Part shown: piece after piece, positions 1 through 5,619 of the stretch | Numbering within the stretch: position 1 is the first letter of the stretch | Layout of the letters: the number at the start of each line of letters is the position of its first letter | Source: Bifidobacterium breve | GTDB taxonomy: Bacteria > Actinomycetota > Acidimicrobiia > IMCC26256 | Direction of reading: 5' to 3' | DNA length: 5,619 nucleotides | NCBI GenBank assembly: GCA_945907055.1 | Contig: CAMDSG010000117.1 | Location: forward strand, 1 to 5,619 | The notes under the pieces: model-generated | What the model was told of the DNA's origin: nothing | Seen by the model: only the letters and a program-made list of their open reading frames with translations | Database searches by the model: none | Position numbers and translations under genes: made by a program

Positions 1-171
1 ACCGTTTACTCGCCCAAGAAAATCTATAGATATATGCAGACGTATCGGAGTAGTCCATTGCATGAGGCGAGACGATTCGCGTGGCAGCAATGAGGTAACT
101 GCCTCGACAACCTGTAGCGGCGGAACTACAGCGACAAATAAACGTCGTAGCGAATCATTGGAACTCTTCAC
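1..171 (-). CDS. thpR: RNA 2',3'-cyclic phosphodiesterase (ThpR/LigT family), N-terminal part only
   Basis: This is a 57-codon open frame that runs off base 1. It starts at GTG (171-169), which overlaps the cinA stop in GTGA. An in-frame TGA at 183-181 blocks any longer start, and no other ATG, GTG or TTG lies in frame before the conserved part, so the start is well constrained although no good Shine-Dalgarno is seen. The protein opens with MKSSNDSLRRLFVAVVPP, and residues 39-53 read WTTPIRLHISIDFLG. These match the start of the 2H phosphoesterase family, with the first catalytic H-x-T/S motif at His46-Ile47-Ser48. The second H-x-T motif and about two thirds of the usual length of roughly 180 residues lie outside the window. 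Known family members are cytoplasmic, open 2',3'-cyclic phosphates on RNA ends and can join 2'-5' linkages in vitro. The overlap with cinA implies coupled translation. The family call is confident; the exact substrate is not known. Confidence 0.85.
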   Translation of the reverse strand, partial: MKSSNDSLRRLFVAVVPPLQVVEAVTSLLPRESSRLMQWTTPIRLHISIDFLGRVNG

Positions 172-1400
172 GCAAGTGCGTCAAGGCGCATACGCAGAAG
201 ATTCATTAGCGAGATCGTCGAGAACTGCCTGATGCGTTCACGATCTCCTGGCAAACGTGCGGTTACTGCCTCAACCGGAACGCCAGGCAGAGCAAGCCCA
301 AACCAAACCGTTCCTACAGGAGCTCCGTCTTGGGAATCAGGGCCCGCCACACCGGTAACAGAGATGCCTACGTCGGAACCAAGTACTCGACGAGCACCCT
401 CCGCCATCTCCATAGCGCATTCAGCACTCACCACCTCCTCTGAGGTAACACCTAGCAATGACTGTTTGACCTCAGTTGCATACGCTCCAATTGTGCCTTT
501 GAATATCGCACTTGCCCCGGGCACTCCAGCAATGCGCGAACCAACTAGGCCTCCAGTTAAAGACTCAGCGACACCGAGTGTCCAGCCGCGAGCCCCTAAG
601 CGAGAGAGGACAGCCTCCTCCATGGTCTCGTCATCTACTGCAAAAATGAGATCCCCTAGAGTCGAGCGCAACTTCGCCTCCTCGGGAGCGATGAGTGCTG
701 CTGCCGCCTCGAGTGTCGGGGCCTTTGCAGTTAGACGAACCACAATTCCCTCAATTCCGCGCGCCAGAAATGCGATTGAAGGATTCGACTGATCATCGAC
801 CTGTCTCGCAATCATCTCTGCGAGTCCGGACTCCGATGCCCCCCATGTCTTTAGTGATCGATTGAGGATCACCGCGCGCTCCCCTGTTCTCTCTAAAAGA
901 TCAGGGATTACATGTTCATTTACCATGCGCTGCATCTCATAAGGAACTCCAGGAACAGCGTAAATAACCCTGCCGTTGAACTCACACTTCAGCCCCGGTG
1001 CGGTGCCGATCGGATTAGGAATTACATCCCCACCAACTGGCACATCGGCCTGTCGAAGATTGTTCTCTGGCATCTGTCTCCCTCGACCACCAAAGAGGGA
1101 TGCGATCCAATCGACTAATTCCTCCCTGCGCTCTAGAGGAACGCCCATAGCCTGAGCGATTGCCTCGCGAGTTAAATCATCAGGTGTGGGGCCTAGACCA
1201 CCGCAGATAATGATGGCATCGGCTGTCTCAAGCATGGACACAATGCAACGCACAACGCGATCCAGATTGTCCCCGATCTTTCGGTGCTCGTAGGTATCGA
1301 TACCGGCGCTCGCTAATTGCTCGCCGATCCATGAAGAGTTCGTATCTACGATCTGCCCGAGTAGTAACTCTGTCCCGACAGCAAGCACATCTACCTTCAC
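168..1400 (-). CDS. cinA: CinA family protein: MoCF-like domain fused to nicotinamide-nucleotide amidohydrolase
   Basis: The 410-residue product is normal for full-length CinA. Numbered from the GTG start, the N-terminal molybdopterin-binding-like domain (COG1058) shows AVGTELLLGQIVDTNS (7-22), GGLGPTPDDLT (67-77) and PGVPYEM (150-156), followed by a middle region with LKTWGASES. The C-terminal PncC domain (from about 260) shows AESLTGG (278-284, with the Ser280 expected to be catalytic), GAYATEVK (305-312), SVTGVAGPD (347-355) and PVGTVW (361-366). In other bacteria this enzyme deamidates NMN to nicotinate mononucleotide for NAD recycling, and the N-terminal domain has been linked to ADP-ribose pyrophosphatase activity; it acts in the cytoplasm. 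The name comes from competence-induced loci, but that does not show competence here. GTG at 1400 was chosen because homology begins there, a GGAGAG site precedes it, and it shares its G with the pgsA TAG stop. The same frame is open up to 1568, but that part is antisense-free shadow of pgsA without homology. It overlaps thpR downstream by 4 bases. Confidence 0.95.
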   Translation of the reverse strand: MKVDVLAVGTELLLGQIVDTNSSWIGEQLASAGIDTYEHRKIGDNLDRVVRCIVSMLETADAIIICGGLGPTPDDLTREAIAQAMGVPLERREELVDWIASLFGGRGRQMPENNLRQADVPVGGDVIPNPIGTAPGLKCEFNGRVIYAVPGVPYEMQRMVNEHVIPDLLERTGERAVILNRSLKTWGASESGLAEMIARQVDDQSNPSIAFLARGIEGIVVRLTAKAPTLEAAAALIAPEEAKLRSTLGDLIFAVDDETMEEAVLSRLGARGWTLGVAESLTGGLVGSRIAGVPGASAIFKGTIGAYATEVKQSLLGVTSEEVVSAECAMEMAEGARRVLGSDVGISVTGVAGPDSQDGAPVGTVWFGLALPGVPVEAVTARLPGDRERIRQFSTISLMNLLRMRLDALA

Positions 1401-1972
1401 TAATTCTCTCCACGTATTGGGCGGCGAGCAGCCGCTATTACATCGATTCCTGAGACGACGGTGAGCACAACTGCCGCCCAAATCGCGCTCAGCCATAGCC
1501 AGCGCAGATCGGCGGTAAGCGGCAGCAGCACAAAACCAATCGCAGCCATCTGTACAAATGTTTTCCACTTACCTAGTTGGCGTGCGGGTAGTGAAATGCC
1601 CTTCCGACCTTCGATGGAACGGTAGATAGAAATAATCACTTCGCGCCCCGCAATCACAATCACAGGGATCCAGGAAATATCACCACGAATCGCGAGTGCA
1701 CTAAACCCACCGACGGCCAGGAACTTATCGGCGAGCGGATCCAAGAATGCACCTGCACGAGTCGTTCCATCGCGCCGCGCTATCCAACCGTCAAGGCCGT
1801 CTGTGACACTCAAAACAAACCAGAGGCCAACGGTCAACCATGTTGAGCCCATATCGACAATCAAGAAGAGCGCAGGGATCGCTAAGACCAAGCGCAGCGA
1901 CGTAATGACATTGGCTGGTGTACGAATTGCGCCCGGGCCAAACCTACGTAGACGCTCCATCGGTGCACTCAT
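1400..1972 (-). CDS. pgsA: CDP-alcohol phosphatidyltransferase, probable phosphatidylglycerophosphate synthase
   Basis: This 190-residue membrane protein has the usual PgsA length. It carries the CDP-alcohol phosphotransferase signature at 58-82: Asp58, Asp61-Gly62, Ala65-Arg66, Gly74, Asp78 and Asp82. The four aspartates bind metal ions and catalyse transfer of a phosphatidyl group from CDP-diacylglycerol to glycerol-3-phosphate, the committed step to phosphatidylglycerol. Also visible are the N-terminal TPANVITSLRLVLAIP (18-33), GKWKT (134-138) and the C-terminal TVVSGID (171-177), all as in PgsA. Hydrophobic segments at about 24-39, 44-57, 84-96, 100-117, 141-153 and 158-181 fit an integral inner-membrane enzyme. 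Oddly, only seven residues separate Ala65-Arg66 from Gly74, where the textbook signature has eight. The ATG start overlaps the rimO stop (ATGA) and has AGGGG seven bases upstream; Met5 is a weaker alternative. A related member such as a cardiolipin or phosphatidylinositol-phosphate synthase cannot be fully excluded, but the motifs and the cinA neighbour favour PgsA. Confidence 0.9.
   Translation of the reverse strand: MSAPMERLRRFGPGAIRTPANVITSLRLVLAIPALFLIVDMGSTWLTVGLWFVLSVTDGLDGWIARRDGTTRAGAFLDPLADKFLAVGGFSALAIRGDISWIPVIVIAGREVIISIYRSIEGRKGISLPARQLGKWKTFVQMAAIGFVLLPLTADLRWLWLSAIWAAVVLTVVSGIDVIAAARRPIRGEN
1406..1411 (-). promoter_or_regulatory. Ribosome binding site of cinA
   Basis: GGAGAG on the minus strand lies five bases before GTG at 1400, inside the last codons of pgsA. 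This site decides the cinA start: it selects the GTG that shares a base with the pgsA TAG stop, and argues against the longer open frame reaching 1568. Confidence 0.75.
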
Positions 1973-3276
1973 GAGGAGACCCCTGCCCTCACCGGATCCG
2001 CAATGAGATCAGGGCCTATTGCTTCTCGAATTCGCACTGTGATTAAAGCACCAGGCCTAGCAAAGGCCTCCGATACACGTACCACACCATCAATCTCAGG
2101 CGCTTCACGGTGTGTGCGCCCTACCGCGTCTCCACCCTCGGTGGAGTCGATTAGTACCTGTGCCTCCATCCCAACAAGCGAGTCGCGCAGGGCAGCGGTA
2201 ATTGGGTCTTGGATCTCCGAGCACTCGCGCAGTCGCTCTTGGATGGTCGCGTTATCAACCGTGCGATCAAGTGTTAGCGCAGCGGTACCTTCCTCAGGAG
2301 AGAAGGCAAATAACCCCGCCCAATCGAGGGAAGCAGCGCCAAGGAAATCAAGCAGTTCTGAGTGGTCTTGCTCTGTCTCTCCTGGGAACCCGACTATGAA
2401 CGATGATCGAAATGCGGCCTCTGGCTCAGCGGCTCTAATCCCATCAATTGCCTTGAGAAATTTATCTCCGTTACCCCAGCGCTTCATACGACGAAGCAAT
2501 GGAGCGGATGCGTGCTGAAGTGATAGATCGAAATAAGGGACTACGGAATCAAGCTCGAGCATCGTGGAGATGAGCGGGTCGCGTACCTCCGACGGATAGA
2601 GGTAGAGGAGCCTGACGCGTTGAAGCCCATCGGCCCTCAACTCGTCGATATTGCGAAGTAGCGGCGCAAGTGCACCAGGATTTCCGGTATCACGACCATA
2701 CGATGCAAGGTCCTGCGCTACGAGAACTAACTCATATGCTCCACCCTCGACAAGTGATCGCGACTCTAAGAGAATCGACTCTGGCGTGCGCGATCTCTGT
2801 GCTCCGCGAAATGAAGGAATAGCGCAGAACGCGCAGGCTCGATCGCATCCCTCCGCAATTTTGACGTATGCCCAAGGTGCACGGGGAGCGGGGCGAGGAA
2901 GATCAAGTAGATCCCTCACTCCCCCGGATGGGCGACCAAGTAGCACCGAAGCAAGGTCACCTTCACCGGAGAAGCCGATGACTGCATCAACCTCAGGGAG
3001 AGCCTCGGCGAGTTCGTCGCCGTAGCGTTCAGCCATGCAGCCAGTGACAACGATTCGCGCTCCGTCGCGGCGGCGATCTGAGAGCGCTAGGACCGTGTCG
3101 ATGGACTCTTGACGAGCCGCCTCAATAAACGCACAGGTATTTACAACAACTAGGTCGGCTTCTTCAGGGGTATCAGCTGCGACTAGCCCATCTGCAAGCA
3201 GCGTTGCGATGACCTTGTCTGAGTCGACAGCGTTCTTCGGGCAACCAAGGGTCTCGACGAAGAAGCGCTGTGTCAT
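1969..3276 (-). CDS. rimO: Ribosomal protein uS12 (S12) methylthiotransferase RimO
   Basis: The 435-residue product is a complete methylthiotransferase. The N-terminal UPF0004 domain supplies three cysteines for the auxiliary 4Fe-4S cluster: Cys12 (ETLGCPKN), Cys48 (NTCAF) and Cys80 (VTGCMAERY). The radical-SAM core has the CxxxCxxC cluster at Cys144, Cys148 and Cys151, followed by IPSFRGAQRSR (153-163), which is typical of RimO rather than MiaB. Later marks are YLYPSEV (225-231), DLSLQHAS (250-257), FIVGFPGETE (293-302) and FSPEEGT (325-331). A C-terminal TRAM domain occupies about 366-430 and contains GRTHREAPEIDG (386-397). RimO adds a methylthio group to the conserved aspartate of ribosomal protein uS12 (Asp89 in E. 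coli numbering), using SAM; it acts in the cytoplasm. The start is secure: an in-frame TAG lies four codons upstream, and AGGA sits seven bases before ATG. It follows ftsK by 51 bases and overlaps pgsA by four. Nothing suggests loss of function. Confidence 0.96.
   Translation of the reverse strand: MTQRFFVETLGCPKNAVDSDKVIATLLADGLVAADTPEEADLVVVNTCAFIEAARQESIDTVLALSDRRRDGARIVVTGCMAERYGDELAEALPEVDAVIGFSGEGDLASVLLGRPSGGVRDLLDLPRPAPRAPWAYVKIAEGCDRACAFCAIPSFRGAQRSRTPESILLESRSLVEGGAYELVLVAQDLASYGRDTGNPGALAPLLRNIDELRADGLQRVRLLYLYPSEVRDPLISTMLELDSVVPYFDLSLQHASAPLLRRMKRWGNGDKFLKAIDGIRAAEPEAAFRSSFIVGFPGETEQDHSELLDFLGAASLDWAGLFAFSPEEGTAALTLDRTVDNATIQERLRECSEIQDPITAALRDSLVGMEAQVLIDSTEGGDAVGRTHREAPEIDGVVRVSEAFARPGALITVRIREAIGPDLIADPVRAGVSS
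1980..1984 (-). promoter_or_regulatory. Ribosome binding site of pgsA
   Basis: AGGGG on the minus strand lies seven bases before the pgsA ATG, inside the last codons of rimO. The bases between it and the start include CTCCT, which could pair weakly with it and leave initiation partly dependent on ribosomes finishing rimO. It supports ATG at 1972 as the start over the internal Met5. Confidence 0.6.
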
Positions 3277-3282
3277 ACGCGC

Positions 3283-3288
3283 ATCCTA
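3283..3288 (-). promoter_or_regulatory. TAGGAT box upstream of rimO: AGGA ribosome site or leaderless -10
   Basis: Reading the minus strand, TAGGAT is followed by GCGCGT and then the rimO ATG. AGGA within it is seven bases from ATG, which suits a Shine-Dalgarno site. The same hexamer fits the actinobacterial -10 pattern TANNNT, with six bases to the A of ATG, which is the spacing of leaderless transcripts. No good -35 is seen 16-18 bases further upstream. The ribosome-site reading is the safer one; the promoter reading is an inference. Confidence 0.45.
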
Positions 3289-3327
3289 CCGATCTGCGCG
3301 GCGGCATCTACCTGCGAGGGGAAGGAA

Positions 3328-5619
3328 TTAGGCGCGAGCCTGCATCTCTTCGAACTCCTCAACCGTCATCTGCACGCTGCGAGCCTTTGAACCCTCAGAC
3401 GGACCAACAACGCCTTTATTCTCAAGAAGGTCCATTAGGCGCCCTGCTCTTGCAAAGCCAACGCGCAACTTGCGCTGAAGCATGCTTGTGCTGCCTAGGC
3501 CGCTTCGCACGACTAGCTCCATTGCCTGCATTAGTAGGTCGTCATCGCCATCCTCGGCATCGCCGTTTGCCCCAGAAGAACCGTTCTCAGCGCCCTGAAC
3601 TCCATCTACATACTGGACCTCAGTGACCTGGCGCTTCCAGAAAGCAACGACTTTACGCACGCAGTCTTCATCGACCCATGAGCCCTGAACGCGTGCAGGA
3701 CGACCCGACGCTGGCGCCGCAAGCATGTCGCCTTGCCCGATCAACTTCTCGGCCCCGGCTTGATCGAGGATCACTCGGGAGTCGGCAATGCTTGTAACAC
3801 TAAACGCCAAACGACTCGGAACATTCGCCTTGATAACGCCAGTGATGACATCTACAGATGGGCGCTGTGTAGCGATAATCAAATGGATTCCAACCGCACG
3901 CGCCATCTGAGCGATACGACAGATGCTGTTCTCCACATCGCGAGCGGCGACCATCATTAGATCGTTGAGCTCGTCAATAACAATGACGATGAACGGAAGT
4001 CGGTCATAGTTGCGACCGCCGAGTGGATCAGGGTTCTCGGCTGTCGGCAAGTCTCCACGGTCGAACATTGCGTTGTATCCCGTTATGTCACGAGCCCCGA
4101 TCTCGGCGAGAAGCTCGTAGCGCATCTCCATCTCGCGTACGCACCACTCAAGTGCATTTGCAGCACGTTTCGGATTCGCAACTACCTCTGTCAGGAGGTG
4201 AGGAAGACCGTTATATTGACCGAGTTCAACGCGCTTGGGGTCTACAAGAATCAGACGCACTTGATCTGGGGTTGAGCGCAGAAGTAGCGAAGTGATGATG
4301 CTGTTTATGCATGAAGATTTACCTGAACCCGTTGCACCGGCAATTAGAAGGTGGGGCATTGTTGCAAGATTTAGCATTACCGAGGTTCCTGCAATATCGC
4401 GCCCGAGGCCTACCTCAAGCGGGTGTGTTGCCTTGGCGGCCTCGTCAGAGGTGAGGATGTCACCGAGTGTTATGAGTTGGCGTTGCTTATTTGGAACCTC
4501 AACGCCGATCGCTGAGCGCCCTGGAATCGGCGCCAAGATGCGCACATCAGCACTCGCCATTGCATATGCAATGTCATGACTTAGCCCCGTCACTTTATTG
4601 ACTTTGACCCCGGCAGCTAACTCGAGTTCGTAGCGCGTAACGGTGGGCCCGACAGTCATTCCTACAAGCTGTGCATCGACTCCAAAGTCTCTAAGCGTCT
4701 GCTCTAATACTGCTCCAGAGGCCTCTATTGCGCGTGTATCTAACTCTTTATGCTGCGATAGGCGCAGAAGATTTAGAGGTGGCAACTCCCAGTTCGTGTG
4801 GGCGGGGACGCTCACATCAAGGCGCAGATCCTCCGCCTGCTCGTTCTCATCATCGGCCAACTCGCTAGAGACCTCGGGTGCGACTGGCGTTACAACTGTA
4901 GGAGGAACTTCAGGCGGGGAGACTGCCTTAGGGGGCTCGGACTCACTATCTGGAGTAGCGACTGTCTCAACGGTGACTCGACGCTTACGTACCGGTTTCT
5001 CCTCGGCTTCGGCAGACTCGAGTTCATCGTCGAGGTTTAGTTCATCTAACTCATCCGACTCAGCGTCAGTATCAGAACTTCCGTCAAGCTCTAGGAAGCG
5101 ACTTACAAATCCGGATACAGACCTCCATGCGACACCAAGAGCCACGCCAACACGAGCGAGAGAGGTACCAGTCGCCACGAGCGCGCCTGTAGCAGAGACT
5201 GCGACAAGCACTACTGCAGAGCCAACGGTTCCGAGCAGTGAAGACAGCGGAACCGCAACGAGGGCTCCGATGATCCCGCCAGAGTCGCGTAGTGCCGTAG
5301 CGGTTGTATCTAGGACCGGGTTGCCTAGAGAGAGAAGGCCGAGGAGGCCGCCTACTAGTAGCGACAGGCCGACCCCGATACGCAGCAGGTGGACGGAACC
5401 CTCCTCAGCAGATTTTGATGACGCCGATTTAGAGGTTGAGGTTTTCTTCTTGTTCCCGGATGTCGCGTCTGGGCCGCGGTGCCAAAGGAGGTCAGCGGCG
5501 ACTGCGACGCAGAGCGTCGGGACCAAGAATGCCCCGCGGCCGGCGAGGAGCGTGATAACTGACTGGCAAGCGGCACCGAATGGCCCGGCTAAATCCGTGA
5601 GTAGAGCGAGCGCTGTTAA
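3328..5619 (-). CDS. ftsK: DNA translocase FtsK (5' end outside the window)
   Basis: The frame is open from base 5619, so the true start lies upstream; 763 residues are visible and are numbered from there. Hydrophobic segments at about 14-43, 77-97 and 114-155 are the later part of the N-terminal membrane domain. Next comes an acidic, proline-rich linker (about 175-280) with a short basic patch, then the alpha-beta motor: an alpha part from about 300, Walker A GATGSGKS (428-435, Lys434), Walker B IVIVIDEL (544-551, Asp549 and Glu550), and IATQRPSVDVITG. A winged-helix gamma domain (about 694-744, SGLGSTSMLQRKLRVGFARA) is intact. FtsK is a hexameric septal ATPase that pumps DNA, reads polar KOPS sequences through gamma and activates XerCD at dif. 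Lineage marks such as ANVPSRLAF and ADSRVILDQ suggest an actinobacterium. Two departures are Asn in DELNDLMM, where Ala is usual, and a short GDMLAAPASGRP segment where GDMLFLP is usual. TTG at 5526 is not the start, because FtsK-like sequence continues upstream of it. Confidence 0.96.
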   Translation of the reverse strand, partial: LTALALLTDLAGPFGAACQSVITLLAGRGAFLVPTLCVAVAADLLWHRGPDATSGNKKKTSTSKSASSKSAEEGSVHLLRIGVGLSLLVGGLLGLLSLGNPVLDTTATALRDSGGIIGALVAVPLSSLLGTVGSAVVLVAVSATGALVATGTSLARVGVALGVAWRSVSGFVSRFLELDGSSDTDAESDELDELNLDDELESAEAEEKPVRKRRVTVETVATPDSESEPPKAVSPPEVPPTVVTPVAPEVSSELADDENEQAEDLRLDVSVPAHTNWELPPLNLLRLSQHKELDTRAIEASGAVLEQTLRDFGVDAQLVGMTVGPTVTRYELELAAGVKVNKVTGLSHDIAYAMASADVRILAPIPGRSAIGVEVPNKQRQLITLGDILTSDEAAKATHPLEVGLGRDIAGTSVMLNLATMPHLLIAGATGSGKSSCINSIITSLLLRSTPDQVRLILVDPKRVELGQYNGLPHLLTEVVANPKRAANALEWCVREMEMRYELLAEIGARDITGYNAMFDRGDLPTAENPDPLGGRNYDRLPFIVIVIDELNDLMMVAARDVENSICRIAQMARAVGIHLIIATQRPSVDVITGVIKANVPSRLAFSVTSIADSRVILDQAGAEKLIGQGDMLAAPASGRPARVQGSWVDEDCVRKVVAFWKRQVTEVQYVDGVQGAENGSSGANGDAEDGDDDLLMQAMELVVRSGLGSTSMLQRKLRVGFARAGRLMDLLENKGVVGPSEGSKARSVQMTVEEFEEMQARA

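Noticed and set aside
22..31. Perfect ten-base palindrome ATCTATAGAT.
   Set aside because: It falls in the thpR codons for the conserved HISID stretch; a ten-base AT-rich palindrome inside coding sequence is easily chance.
126..158. ATG at 158 on the minus strand, opening a ten-residue frame just after cinA.
   Set aside because: It ends at TAG almost at once and is in a different frame from the clearly conserved thpR sequence.
232..792. A 186-codon plus-strand frame opposite cinA.
   Set aside because: Ser/Pro/Arg-rich shadow of the strongly conserved PncC domain on the other strand, with no recognisable motif. The same applies to the plus-strand frames at 2003-2518, 2651-3025, 3270-3626 and 4292-4579.
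1401..1568. A 56-residue N-terminal extension of CinA, reading up to 1568.
   Set aside because: It overlaps pgsA in another frame, is Cys/Arg-rich without family resemblance, and the GTG at 1400 has a good ribosome site exactly where homology begins.
3277..3327. A terminator between ftsK and rimO.
   Set aside because: No stable inverted repeat followed by a T run is visible on the minus strand, so read-through is more likely.
5524..5526. TTG at 5526 as the start of ftsK.
   Set aside because: The frame stays open to 5619 and the extra 31 residues (including DLAGPFGAACQS and LLAGRGAFLVP) look like the FtsK membrane domain, so the gene is truncated by the window edge.

Overview
All genes in this window lie on the minus strand, so the biological reading order runs from base 5619 down to base 1. 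The order is ftsK (5' end beyond the window) > rimO > pgsA > cinA > thpR (3' end beyond the window). No tRNA, rRNA, mobile element, CRISPR array, long repeat or convincing terminator is visible. The long plus-strand reading frames are all antisense shadows of these genes.

The organism looks like an actinobacterium. The FtsK motor has the actinobacterial style of sequence (ANVPSRLAF followed by ADSRVILDQ and GQGD), RimO has the form PYFDLSLQHAS, and the order ftsK-rimO-pgsA-cinA is familiar from that phylum. Base composition, judged by eye, is only slightly above half G+C, and A/T-ending codons are common. That is low for classical high-GC actinobacteria and would suit a lineage with intermediate GC, perhaps an aquatic or uncultivated one. 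The lineage is an inference from remembered family sequences, not from a search.

Layout: 5619-3328 encodes most of the DNA translocase FtsK. A 51-base gap (3327-3277) separates it from rimO and holds no clear hairpin, but it does hold a TAGGAT box just before the rimO start. The next four genes are packed without gaps. rimO and pgsA overlap in ATGA, pgsA and cinA share one base in TAGTG, and cinA and thpR overlap in GTGA. This looks like one transcription unit with coupled translation. The last gene, thpR, has only 57 codons inside the window but is recognisable from its N-terminal sequence and its first H-x-S motif.

Functionally these are housekeeping genes: chromosome segregation at the septum (FtsK), modification of ribosomal protein uS12 (RimO), anionic phospholipid synthesis (PgsA), NMN/pyridine-nucleotide salvage (CinA) and RNA cyclic-phosphodiester processing (ThpR). 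The cinA-thpR pair commonly leads into recA, as remembered for Deinococcus, so recA may lie just beyond base 1. I found no previously undescribed system. The points most worth checking are the hidden thpR start, a one-residue-short spacing in the PgsA catalytic motif, small departures in the FtsK motor, and the possible leaderless promoter of rimO.
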